In this document: positions 17,217 to 25,832 of the stretch, one piece after another | Layout of the letters: each line of letters opens with the position of its first letter | Position numbering within the stretch: position 1 is the first letter of the stretch | Source: Candidatus Omnitrophota bacterium | Lineage (GTDB): Bacteria > Omnitrophota > Gorgyraeia > Gygaellales > Profunditerraquicolaceae | Length of the DNA stretch: 44,948 bases | Direction: 5' to 3' | Assembly: GCA_026387335.1 (NCBI GenBank) | Contig: JAPLLX010000006.1 | Location: 1 to 44,948, forward strand | Made by a program: the position numbers and the translations under genes | The notes under the pieces: model-generated | The model's database searches: none | What the model was told of the DNA's origin: nothing | What the model saw: only the letters and a program-made list of their open reading frames with translations

Positions 17217-18754
17217 CCAGACAAACAGTATTGATTTTAGATTTTGGTTCGCAATACACGCAATTAATCGCCAGGCGCGTAAGAGAAAGCAAAGTCTTTT
17301 CCAAAATCATTCCTTTTAATACGCCGGCAAAAGAGATAGCCAGCTTAAGTCCCAAAGGATTGATCCTCTCCGGAGGCCCGGCCTCGGTTGTGAACAAAAA
17401 AAGCCCTCTCCCGGATAAGGGAATATTTAAATTAGGGATCCCGATTCTGGGGATCTGCTACGGAATGCAGGTCATATCGGAAATGCTGGAAGGTAGGGTC
17501 AAACACACCCGCGAGCGCGAATACGGTAAAGTGGAATTATTTATAGACGATAACCGGGATCTCTTCAGCCATATGCCGGGAAATTTCACCTGCTGGGCCA
17601 GCCACGGCGATTTTGTAACCAAAGTCCCCTCAGGATTTCATGTCAGCGCCCATACTATGAGTACGCCGGTCGCGGCCATCAGTAACCAAAAAAGAAAAAT
17701 ATTCGGAGTGCAATTTCACCCCGAAGTAACGCATACCGAAAAAGGAAACCAGATTTTAAGCAACTTTTTATTTAAGGTCTGCGGCTGCCTTAGCCGCTGG
17801 ACCATGCAATCATTCATCAAAGAGACTATTGAGAATATTAAAAAGACTGCCGGCCGGGATAAGGTTGTTTTGGGCCTAAGCGGCGGAGTAGATTCTTCCG
17901 TAGCCGCGCTATTACTGCATAAGGCGATAGGGAAAAACTCCCGCTGTATATTTATCAATAACGGATTACTAAGAAAAGATGAACCTGAACAGGTAAAACG
18001 GGTCTTCCGCGATGTTTACCACCTGAATTTAGGTTACGTTGATAGAAGCAAAAAATTCCTCGGCCGCTTAAAAGGGGTGACTGACCCTGAAGAAAAAAGA
18101 AAGATTATCGGCGATGAATTCGTCAAGACGTTTGAAGAAGAAGCAGCCAAGGTAAAAGGGGTAAAATACCTTGCTCAGGGAACATTATACCCGGACGTGA
18201 TTGAATCCATATCCGCTACCGGTGCTCCTAGCCGTAAAATCAAGAGCCACCATAATGTAGGAGGCTTACCCGCCCATATGAAACTAAAACTTATTGAGCC
18301 TTTGCGCGAAATATTCAAAGATGAGGTCCGCGCGATAGGCAGGGAGTTAGGATTGCCTGACGCGATAATCCAGCGCCAGCCGTTTCCCGGACCAGGGCTA
18401 GCTATAAGGATAATCGGCGAGATCACCGAAGAACGCCTGAATATCCTGCGCGAAGTCGATAAACGGGTGGTTGACGAAATAAGGGCTGCCGGATTATATG
18501 AAGAGATATGGCAATCCTTTGCTATATTGCTCCCGATAAAAAGCGTAGGGATAATGGGCGATGAGCGCACCTATGAAAATGTCGTGGCTTTAAGGTGCGT
18601 CTCTAGCTTTGACGGAATGACCGCTGACTGGGTCAAGCTTCCTTATGAAGTAATGGGAAAAATTTCCAACCGCATCATCAATGAAGTAAAAGGCGTCAAC
18701 CGCGTTGTTTACGATATAAGCTCAAAGCCTCCCGCAACCATAGAGTGGGAATGA
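17213..18754 (+). CDS. guaA: GMP synthase (glutamine-hydrolysing)
   Basis: GuaA aminates XMP to GMP. The N-terminal class I glutamine amidotransferase domain has the nucleophile in GICYGMQ (Cys82) and the His-Glu pair in FGVQFHPEVTHT. The ATP-pyrophosphatase domain has the P-loop LGLSGGVDSSVAALLLHKA. The C-terminal dimerisation/XMP-binding domain has RQPFPGPGLAIRIIGEIT and ends in PPATIEWE, the family's invariant terminus. The 513-residue length is normal. The start overlaps guaB3 (ATGA), and the stop overlaps the preferred dnaE start in the same way, so three genes are probably translated as a coupled unit. Confidence 0.98.
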   Translation: MTRQTVLILDFGSQYTQLIARRVRESKVFSKIIPFNTPAKEIASLSPKGLILSGGPASVVNKKSPLPDKGIFKLGIPILGICYGMQVISEMLEGRVKHTREREYGKVELFIDDNRDLFSHMPGNFTCWASHGDFVTKVPSGFHVSAHTMSTPVAAISNQKRKIFGVQFHPEVTHTEKGNQILSNFLFKVCGCLSRWTMQSFIKETIENIKKTAGRDKVVLGLSGGVDSSVAALLLHKAIGKNSRCIFINNGLLRKDEPEQVKRVFRDVYHLNLGYVDRSKKFLGRLKGVTDPEEKRKIIGDEFVKTFEEEAAKVKGVKYLAQGTLYPDVIESISATGAPSRKIKSHHNVGGLPAHMKLKLIEPLREIFKDEVRAIGRELGLPDAIIQRQPFPGPGLAIRIIGEITEERLNILREVDKRVVDEIRAAGLYEEIWQSFAILLPIKSVGIMGDERTYENVVALRCVSSFDGMTADWVKLPYEVMGKISNRIINEVKGVNRVVYDISSKPPATIEWE

Positions 18755-21700
18755 GAAGTGAGTTTATCCACTTACACCTACACACCCAATTTAGCCTTCT
18801 TGACGGCGCCTGCCGCATACCCGAGCTCCTGAATCTGGCCAAACTTTACAAGATGGATTCCCTGGCTATTACCGACCATGGTAATATGTTCGGGGCGGTT
18901 GATTTTTATCTGGAAGCCCAAAAAGCGGGAATAAAACCCATCATTGGTTGCGAAGTTTATGTCGCGCCAAAGAGCCGTCTGGACAGAGAATCCCGCGGCA
19001 TTGATGAAGCAGCTTACCATTTAATACTCTTAGCCAGAAATGAATCCGGGTATCATAATTTAATGAAGCTGGTTTCCATAGCTTACCTGGAAGGCTTCTA
19101 TTATCGGCCCCGCATAGACAAAGAAATCCTTAGCCAATATTCCAAGGGCCTGATCGGCCTGAGCGCCTGCTTAAAAGGCGAAATACCGTCATTAATCCAG
19201 CAAAAACGCTTTAACGACGCCTTGAAACTTAGCGATACCTACCTGAACATCTTTGAAAAAGATTGTTTTTATTTGGAGCTGCAGGAAAACTCCATACCTG
19301 AACAGGAAGTTGTCAATAAAGGACTGATTAAAATAGGAAAAGAATTAAACCTGCCCTTAGTCGCCACCAACGACGTGCATTACCTGACCCGTGACCGGGC
19401 CCAGGCCCACGAGGCGCTTTTATGCATTCAGACCCAGACCACCCTGGATGATCCTAACCGGATGCGTTTCCAGACGAATGAATTCTATTTTAAATCTCCC
19501 CAGGAGATGAAGGATATTTTTAAGGAGATCCCGGAAGCTATTGCGAACACTTGCGAAATTGCTTCCCGCTGTAATTTAGAATTAGAATTTAATAAAGTGC
19601 ATCTTCCTAAATATGAGCCTCCAGTAGGCAAAACAAAAGAAGAATACTTAAAAGAACTCTGCGCGGCCGGACTTAAGGATAAATATGAAAAGGTTACTCC
19701 GGAAGTAAGCGAAAGGCTGGAACATGAACTTAAGATTATCCAAGATATGGGCTTTGTCAGCTACTTCCTCATTGTCTGGGATTTTATTCATTACGCTAAA
19801 AGCCAAGGGATCCCCGTCGGCCCGGGCAGAGGCTCGGCAGCCGGAAGCTTAGTCAGCTATCTTCTGAGCATAACCGATTTAGACCCCCTGGATTACGGCC
19901 TGCTTTTTGAAAGATTCTTAAACCCCGAGAGAACGGGCCTTCCCGATATAGATATAGACTTCTGCTACGAAAGAAGGCAGGAAGTCATTGATTATGTTAC
20001 TAAAAAATACGGACAGGAGAATGTCGCCCAGATTATTACCTTCGGGACAATGCAGGCGCGCGCGGTTGTCCGCGATGTAGGCAGGGTCATGGGGATGAGT
20101 TACGCGGATGTTGACCGGATCGCTAAAATGATCCCGCCGGAACTGGATATGACGCTTAAAAAAGCGCTGGAGAGCGAGCCTGAACTGAATAATCTTTATA
20201 AGAACGACCCGGAAGTAACCAAACTTATTAACACCGGACTATCATTAGAAGGCTTAAATCGTCACGCCTCGGTCCACGCGGCCGGAGTGGTTATCGCGGA
20301 TAAACCGCTGAACAATTACAGCCCGCTTTTTAAAACCAGCGACGACCAGATAACTACCGGCTTTAGTATGGGCATTTTGGAAAAAATCGGTTTATTAAAA
20401 GTTGATTTCTTAGGGTTAAGGACGCTCACCGTAATTGATCAGGCGTTAAAAATAATCAAAGAAACAAAAGGCAAGGATATCCAAATACGCAAACTCCCGC
20501 TGGATGACCAAAAGACTTACCAACTTCTGGCTCAAGCCAAGACTATGGGCGTATTTCAGGTGGAAAGTTCCGGGATGCGCGACCTGCTTAAAAAGTTAGA
20601 ACCGGAGCGTTTTGAGGATTTAATCGCCCTGCTTGCGCTATACCGGCCCGGCCCGATCGGTTCCGGGATGCTTAATGACTTTATTAAGCGCAAACATAAA
20701 CTTGTCCCTATTAAATATGAACATCCTAAATTGGAAACAGTGCTTAAAGAAACTTACGGGATCATGGTCTATCAGGAACAGATCATGCAAATCGCCTCCC
20801 TCTTAGGCGGATTTAGCCTGGCCCAGGCGGATATTTTGCGCAAGGCTATGGGTAAAAAGATTCCGGAGGTCATGGAAAAACAAAGAAGTAATTTTATCCA
20901 CGGTTCGGTTAAAAACGGGATAAAAGAATCCACCGCGGCAAAAATCTTTGATTTAATCGAGTATTTTTCAGGCTACGGCTTCAACAAATCTCATTCCACG
21001 GCCTACGCGCTTATTTCTTACCGCACGGCTTACTTAAAAGCGAACTATCCGGTGGAGTTTATGACGGCGCTCTTAACTTCCGAACGGGACAATACGGATA
21101 AAATAGTTGAATATGTAAACGAGGCCCAACGTATGGGCCTTAAGGTCCTGCCGCCGGATATCAACTCAAGCGAAGCTTTATTTAAAATCGTGGACAATCA
21201 AACAATACGCTTTGGCATGTTGGCGATTAAAAATGTAGGAGTAGGAGCGGTGGAGTCAATAATTGAAGCCAGAAAATCCTCCCAGTTTGGCTCTTTGGAA
21301 GATTTATGCCAGCGCGTGGATTTACGCCTGGCTAACCGTAAGGTCCTGGAAAGTTTGATTAAATGCGGAGCCCTGGATTCTTTTAATATGGCCCGGGCCA
21401 AGATGGTTGCTTCCTTAGATATGATATTAGAATCTGCTTCCCGCAGCCAAAAAGATAAAGCCAAGGGCCAGCTTTCTTTCTTTGATAAAAATTTATCCGC
21501 CACCAATGGCTTTAAGCGCTCTTCGACTGAGCTGCCTCAGGTCCATGAGTGGCCGGAACCGCAGTTATTGGCATTTGAAAAGGATATGCTGGGATTTTAT
21601 GTAAGCGGACATCCTTTGGCGCGTTACGCCCGGCAGCTAAAACGCTTTGTTTCTTCGTCTATAAATGACCTGCATCAGCATAAAGATGAAGATGAAATAA

Positions 21701-22185
21701 AAATTGTCGGCCTGATCTCTAAAATCAAACATACTATAACCCGGGCTAAACAGGAGAAGATGGCTATTTTAAAATTGGAAGACCTGGAAGGTTCAGTGGA
21801 ACTCCTGGTTTTTCCCCGGGCATTTCAGAAAGTATCCCGTTATATCCAGCCGAATAGCGTAGTTTTAGTCAGAGGCACCTTAAACCTGAAAGAAGATACT
21901 CCTAAGGTCCTGGTAAACGACCTTTTCCCGTTTGATGAAATATACAAACTTATCACCGCGATGAGCATTAACCTTTCCGGCCTAAGAGAGAATGTTTTTG
22001 AAAGTTTAAAAGAACTGCTGGCTGCTTCCCGCGGGAATATCCCGATATACCTGAATTTAGATACTCCGGCAAAATCCCGGGTCCAATTAGTAGTAGGTGA
22101 AGGGCTCTATGTTTCTGTCTCCGAGAAATTAATTAAGGATATAGAGGACCTCCTGGGCGAAGAAAGGCTCTCCTTAGTAGTATAA
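18751..22185 (+). CDS. dnaE: DNA polymerase III subunit alpha
   Basis: DnaE is the catalytic subunit of the replicative polymerase. The N-terminal PHP domain begins FIHLHLHTQFSLLDGACR and keeps the metal-ligand motifs ITDHGNMFG and ATNDVHYL. The palm carries GPGRGSAAGSLVSY and the catalytic PDIDIDFCYERR, with the finger region GYGFNKSHSTAYALISY. A C-terminal OB fold (KIVGLISKIKHTITRAKQEK) follows the tandem HhH part. I chose ATG 18751, which makes the common ATGA overlap with guaA and gives 1144 residues; GTG 18745 is two codons earlier and GTG 18759 is also possible. It is the last gene of the run, and a new promoter follows its stop. Confidence 0.96.
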   Translation: MRSEFIHLHLHTQFSLLDGACRIPELLNLAKLYKMDSLAITDHGNMFGAVDFYLEAQKAGIKPIIGCEVYVAPKSRLDRESRGIDEAAYHLILLARNESGYHNLMKLVSIAYLEGFYYRPRIDKEILSQYSKGLIGLSACLKGEIPSLIQQKRFNDALKLSDTYLNIFEKDCFYLELQENSIPEQEVVNKGLIKIGKELNLPLVATNDVHYLTRDRAQAHEALLCIQTQTTLDDPNRMRFQTNEFYFKSPQEMKDIFKEIPEAIANTCEIASRCNLELEFNKVHLPKYEPPVGKTKEEYLKELCAAGLKDKYEKVTPEVSERLEHELKIIQDMGFVSYFLIVWDFIHYAKSQGIPVGPGRGSAAGSLVSYLLSITDLDPLDYGLLFERFLNPERTGLPDIDIDFCYERRQEVIDYVTKKYGQENVAQIITFGTMQARAVVRDVGRVMGMSYADVDRIAKMIPPELDMTLKKALESEPELNNLYKNDPEVTKLINTGLSLEGLNRHASVHAAGVVIADKPLNNYSPLFKTSDDQITTGFSMGILEKIGLLKVDFLGLRTLTVIDQALKIIKETKGKDIQIRKLPLDDQKTYQLLAQAKTMGVFQVESSGMRDLLKKLEPERFEDLIALLALYRPGPIGSGMLNDFIKRKHKLVPIKYEHPKLETVLKETYGIMVYQEQIMQIASLLGGFSLAQADILRKAMGKKIPEVMEKQRSNFIHGSVKNGIKESTAAKIFDLIEYFSGYGFNKSHSTAYALISYRTAYLKANYPVEFMTALLTSERDNTDKIVEYVNEAQRMGLKVLPPDINSSEALFKIVDNQTIRFGMLAIKNVGVGAVESIIEARKSSQFGSLEDLCQRVDLRLANRKVLESLIKCGALDSFNMARAKMVASLDMILESASRSQKDKAKGQLSFFDKNLSATNGFKRSSTELPQVHEWPEPQLLAFEKDMLGFYVSGHPLARYARQLKRFVSSSINDLHQHKDEDEIKIVGLISKIKHTITRAKQEKMAILKLEDLEGSVELLVFPRAFQKVSRYIQPNSVVLVRGTLNLKEDTPKVLVNDLFPFDEIYKLITAMSINLSGLRENVFESLKELLAASRGNIPIYLNLDTPAKSRVQLVVGEGLYVSVSEKLIKDIEDLLGEERLSLVV

Positions 22186-22198
22186 TATAAAGTTTGAC

Positions 22199-22227
22199 TT
22201 GACATCGTAACTTTTTGCTGTTATTAT
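22199..22227 (+). promoter_or_regulatory. Sigma-70-type promoter of the HU gene
   Basis: TTGACA (22199-22204) and TATTAT (22222-22227) are spaced by 17 bases, just after the dnaE stop and about 45 bases before the HU start. Confidence 0.75.
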
Positions 22228-22273
22228 ACTTAGAAAATAAAGCTGTCATTAACAGGCTGTCAGGGAGGATAAA

Positions 22274-22546
22274 ATGACTAAAAAAGATATTATCTTAAAA
22301 GTAGCGGACGACACCGGTTTAAAACAGATAGACGTTAAAGCTGTAGTCCAGAAGACCTTTGATTGTATCGTAGAGGCATTGGTCAGAGGGGAAAAAATAG
22401 AATTGCGTAATTTCGGAGTCTTTAAGATTAAACAGCGCAAAAGCCGCACAGGCAGAAACCCGCGTACCAACCAGATCATCCCTGTCCCACCGAGAAAAGT
22501 AGTAGTCTTTAAATCCGGATTAGAGATGAAACAAAGAGTAAAATAA
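22274..22546 (+). CDS. HU/IHF-family DNA-binding protein
   Basis: This 90-residue nucleoid protein bends DNA as a dimer. It begins MTKKDIILKVADDTGLKQID and has the HU core IELRNFGVFKIKQRKSR. The DNA-binding arm is TGRNPRTNQIIPVPPRKVVVF, whose central proline is the residue that intercalates in this family. Whether it is HU or an IHF subunit cannot be told from one sequence; the arm with TGRNPRT is general. GGGAGG is 6-7 bases before the ATG, and a good promoter lies upstream. The 40 bases between it and hisS hold two copies of TACTGCATA and no terminator that I can see. Confidence 0.95.
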   Translation: MTKKDIILKVADDTGLKQIDVKAVVQKTFDCIVEALVRGEKIELRNFGVFKIKQRKSRTGRNPRTNQIIPVPPRKVVVFKSGLEMKQRVK

Positions 22547-22586
22547 CCTACATACTGCATACTAATTACTGCATATTTATATATTA

Positions 22587-23828
22587 ATGTTTAAAAGAGT
22601 ATCCGGCACTAAAGATATTTTACCTGATGAAGCAATCCTCTGGCAGCGCTTAGAGGAGATTAGCCGCAATATATTTTCTTTGTATAACTTCCGGGAAATC
22701 CGCCCGCCGCTGATTGAAGAAGCGGCATTATTTAACCGCTCGCTCGGCGAATCCGCAGAAATAGTCAAGAAACAGATGTTCCTTATCCAGAACAAAGATG
22801 AAACTTACGCGCTGCGGCCCGAAGGTACGGCCTCTATCGTGCGTGCTTACATTGAAAACAACTTTCAGAAGCTGGGCGGTTTTGCCAAATTTTATTATAT
22901 CGGTCCGATGTTTCGGCTTGAGCGGCCGCAAAAGGGGCGCTTAAGGCAATTTCATCATATCGGGGCTGAAGCCATCGGCTCACTTGAGCCGGAGTTAGAT
23001 ATTGAGATGCTTTCCTTAGCAGATACCCTGCTACGTAATTTTTCCATAGAAGGCTATAAGATTAGGCTCAACACGCTTGGTTGCGCGAATGACAAGGATA
23101 AATTAGTGGAAACCTTGCGTAAAAACCTTAAAAACAAGACCGCAGCTCTCTGCCCGGAATGCAATAAACGACTAAGTATTAACCCTTTAAGGATTTTAGA
23201 TTGTAAGAACGAACCCTGCAAAGAAGTAGTCAAAGGGTTAAAAATTTCAAATGAATACCTCTGTGCTGATTGTAAGAAACATTTTAATAAGGTCAGAGAG
23301 GGCCTGGATTCCTTAAAGATTGACTACGAAGTGAGCCCGCATCTTGTGCGCGGCCTGGATTATTACACCGGGACAGTCTTTGAAATATCCCATAATGAAC
23401 TAGGGGCTCAGGACGCAATAGGCGCCGGAGGCAGGTATAATAACTTAGTTAAAGAATTAGGCGGTGCTTGTGCCGGAGCGATTGGCTTTGCGTTTGGAAT
23501 AGAGAGGCTACTTATGGCATCCCCAAAAAAGGAAGAAGCGGCCCTTGAAAAGAAACTTGTTTATTTGATCGCCCTCGGAGATAAAGCCAGATCTTACGGC
23601 TTGAAATTATTAGCCGAATTGCGCAAGAATAATATCCCCAGCGATACGGATTACGAAAATAAATCCATTAAAGGGGCTCTGCGCCAGGCCAACGATCTAG
23701 GGGCGTGGCTGGTTTTAATTATCGGGGATAATGAGCTCGCTAAAGGCGTAATCACCTTAAAAGATATGCTCTCCGGAGTCCAAAAAGAGATTAAAGCTGA
23801 AGATATTCTAAAGGAAATCAAATGCTAA
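22587..23828 (+). CDS. hisS: Histidyl-tRNA synthetase
   Basis: This class II synthetase charges tRNA-His. Motif 1 lies near REIRPPLIEEAALFNRSLGE, motif 2 is FRLERPQKGRLRQFHHIGAE, and the histidine-binding signature is LVRGLDYYTGTVFE followed by AIGAGGRYNNLV. Motif 3 is AIGFAFGIERLLM. The C-terminal anticodon-binding domain is present (VYLIALGDKARSYGLKLLAEL). Cysteine pairs (CPEC, CADC) in the insertion domain could hold a zinc. The length of 413 residues is typical. The 3' end overlaps aspS by 7 bases, an adjacency common in bacteria. Confidence 0.97.
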   Translation: MFKRVSGTKDILPDEAILWQRLEEISRNIFSLYNFREIRPPLIEEAALFNRSLGESAEIVKKQMFLIQNKDETYALRPEGTASIVRAYIENNFQKLGGFAKFYYIGPMFRLERPQKGRLRQFHHIGAEAIGSLEPELDIEMLSLADTLLRNFSIEGYKIRLNTLGCANDKDKLVETLRKNLKNKTAALCPECNKRLSINPLRILDCKNEPCKEVVKGLKISNEYLCADCKKHFNKVREGLDSLKIDYEVSPHLVRGLDYYTGTVFEISHNELGAQDAIGAGGRYNNLVKELGGACAGAIGFAFGIERLLMASPKKEEAALEKKLVYLIALGDKARSYGLKLLAELRKNNIPSDTDYENKSIKGALRQANDLGAWLVLIIGDNELAKGVITLKDMLSGVQKEIKAEDILKEIKC

Positions 23829-25219
23829 GGACCCAGACTTGCGGCGAATTAACCGCTAAAGATGCCGATAAGGAAGTAACGCTTTGCGGTTGGGTAGCCC
23901 GCAGGCGCGATCACGGAAAACTTATCTTTATTGATATCAGGGATAGGTCTGGTTTTACCCAAGTTGTCTTTATACCTAAAGAATCTGGAGATGCCTATAA
24001 GTCAGCTCAGGAGTTAAGGAATGAGTTCGTCATCCGGTTAACCGGTAAGGTTAATCAGCGGCCGCCAGGCACTGTAAATTCTAAATTAAACACGGGGGAA
24101 ATAGAGGTTTTAGCTACGGGCTTAGAAATCTTAAATCCCAGCGCAAATCCGCCTTTTGAAATCATTGACGATTCAGATATTACGGAGGACGCCCGGCTTA
24201 AATACAGGTACCTGGACTTAAGGCGGCAAAAAGTATTTAATAAACTGCTCTTACGCAGCAACCTTTATAAAATTATCCGGGCCTATCTAGATACGCAGGG
24301 ATTTATTGAATGCGAAACCCCGATCCTGACTAAATCCACTCCCGAAGGGGCCCGCGATTATCTGGTTCCCTCGCGGCTTAATTTGGGACAGTTTTACGCG
24401 CTTCCGCAATCGCCCCAGTTATTTAAACAGATCTTAATGGTCGCCGGAATCGAAAAGTACTACCAGATCGCCAAATGTTTCCGCGATGAGGATTTAAGGG
24501 CTGACCGGCAACCGGAATTTACCCAGTTGGATCTAGAGATGTCGTTTATTAACGAAGAGGATGTCTATTCCGTGATTGAAGAACTAATCTACAGGATTTT
24601 TAAACAACTTAAGGGGATAGAATTAAAAATACCGTTTGCGCGCATGACTTTTGACGAAGCGCAAAAAAAATACAATACGGATAAACCGGACCTGCGTAAA
24701 GATTTTAATACGGAGTTTGCTCTTAGCTGGATAGTGGATTTCCCTCTATTTAAATATAATACCGAGGAGAAACGCTGGGAAAGCGAACACCATCCTTTTA
24801 CCGCTCCGGCGGAAGCTGACCTGGATGCCCTTGAGAAATCTCCGGACAAAGTAAAATCGCGCTCCTACGATTTAGTCTTAAATGGCGTAGAATTAGGTTC
24901 GGGCTCCATAAGGATCCATAATCAGAAACTACAGGAGAAAATATTTAAAATAATCGGGATAGATAAAGAGAGCGCCCGGCAACGTTTCGGTTTTCTGCTG
25001 GAAGCTTTTCAATTCGGAGCGCCACCCCACGGCGGCTTTGCCTTTGGCATAGATAGGCTTCTGACTATTCTATCCGGCGAAACAAGCATAAGAGAAGTAA
25101 TAACTTTCCCTAAGACGAGCGCGGGAGTCTGCCCTCTAACAGGCGCGCCTTCGGATGTAGATGAAAAACAACTGAAAGAACTAGGTTTAATTATTAAGAA
25201 AGGAAGGGAGCAGAAATGA
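23822..25219 (+). CDS. aspS: Aspartyl-tRNA synthetase lacking the GAD insertion domain, probably non-discriminating
   Basis: The enzyme charges tRNA-Asp and possibly tRNA-Asn. The N-terminal anticodon-binding OB fold (CGWVARRRDHGKLIFIDIRD) and the catalytic core are bacterial type: TKSTPEGARDYLVPSR, FRDEDLRADRQPEFTQLDLE (motif 2), GFAFGIDRLL (motif 3). The protein has 465 residues, whereas bacterial AspRS usually has about 590. The break is precise: SDKPDLR-like NTDKPDLRKDF runs straight into ALSWIVDFPLF, with none of the ~125-residue GAD insertion between. His in RRRDHG and Gly in RPPGTVN are the residues seen in non-discriminating enzymes. It overlaps hisS by 7 bases and the lipoprotein by 4. 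The reading frame is intact, so this is domain loss and not a frameshift. Confidence 0.93.
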   Translation: MLRTQTCGELTAKDADKEVTLCGWVARRRDHGKLIFIDIRDRSGFTQVVFIPKESGDAYKSAQELRNEFVIRLTGKVNQRPPGTVNSKLNTGEIEVLATGLEILNPSANPPFEIIDDSDITEDARLKYRYLDLRRQKVFNKLLLRSNLYKIIRAYLDTQGFIECETPILTKSTPEGARDYLVPSRLNLGQFYALPQSPQLFKQILMVAGIEKYYQIAKCFRDEDLRADRQPEFTQLDLEMSFINEEDVYSVIEELIYRIFKQLKGIELKIPFARMTFDEAQKKYNTDKPDLRKDFNTEFALSWIVDFPLFKYNTEEKRWESEHHPFTAPAEADLDALEKSPDKVKSRSYDLVLNGVELGSGSIRIHNQKLQEKIFKIIGIDKESARQRFGFLLEAFQFGAPPHGGFAFGIDRLLTILSGETSIREVITFPKTSAGVCPLTGAPSDVDEKQLKELGLIIKKGREQK

Positions 25220-25755
25220 AAAACCAGAAGTTATTCTATTTTTTAGCGTTAACATCGGTTTTAGTCTTATCCGGCTGCGTTGCCAGGACCTATCCTTTAA
25301 CCAGGGACAGAGTTGATCAGGATTTAGCCAGCGGTAACCGTGGTTTCCTTATGGGCAAGTCTTCTTCTGAGTCAGCTTCCCCAAGAAAAGAAACCCGCAC
25401 AATAAGAGTATTTGAATTTGAGTTTGGCCGAACTTACAAAACGGATAAAACCTGCGCCCCTGTTACTACTGTTACTAAAGAGGCTAGCGCGGAAAATGTC
25501 TCTGCGGAGCCGCTAATTGAGGCTACCAGCACAGTTTCGCAAAAATATACCGTAGGTAAGAATGATACCTTGCAAAAGATATCCCAGAAATTCTACGGCA
25601 CAAGCAAAAATTGGATGAAGATTTACAACGCCAATACTGATGTATTAAAAGGCCCGGACAGGGTTTATCCCGGACAAATATTAAATATCCCGGATATCTC
25701 TACAGGCACGCTGCCTGCCAACGAACTAAAAGAGCCAAAAGAAAACCTTAAATAA
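25216..25755 (+). CDS. LysM-domain lipoprotein
   Basis: The 179-residue protein begins with a type II signal peptide; the lipobox VLSG-C places the lipidated cysteine at residue 21. The middle is a low-complexity Ser/Thr linker. A single LysM domain spans about residues 113-160 (YTVGKNDTLQKISQKFYG ... VYPGQILNIP), which binds peptidoglycan glycan strands. It probably tethers the inner leaflet of the outer membrane to the cell wall. No catalytic domain is present, so an enzymatic role is not supported. It overlaps aspS by 4 bases (ATGA). A palindromic repeat follows its stop. Confidence 0.88.
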   Translation: MKNQKLFYFLALTSVLVLSGCVARTYPLTRDRVDQDLASGNRGFLMGKSSSESASPRKETRTIRVFEFEFGRTYKTDKTCAPVTTVTKEASAENVSAEPLIEATSTVSQKYTVGKNDTLQKISQKFYGTSKNWMKIYNANTDVLKGPDRVYPGQILNIPDISTGTLPANELKEPKENLK

Positions 25756-25779
25756 GAATAACTAAATAAAGGGATAAAA

Positions 25780-25824
25780 AGGGGACGGTTCTATTAAGAT
25801 AGCCATAAGCTTAGAGCCGTCCCT
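25780..25824. repeat. GGGACGGTTCTA...AGAGCCGTCCC palindromic element (copy 3)
   Basis: AGGGGACGGTTCTA (25780-25793) pairs with AGAGCCGTCCCT (25813-25824) with one G-T wobble, and an AT-rich centre of about 20 bases. It is the same stem core as the groEL terminator but with a longer centre. It fills most of the 77-base gap between the LysM lipoprotein gene and phoH. The lack of a good T-run makes terminator function uncertain. Confidence 0.8.
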
Positions 25825-25832
25825 AAATTGAT

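Noticed and set aside
22547-22586. Two TACTGCATA copies between the HU gene and hisS as a possible operator
   Set aside because: Only two short AT-rich copies without symmetry or known regulator; too little to call.
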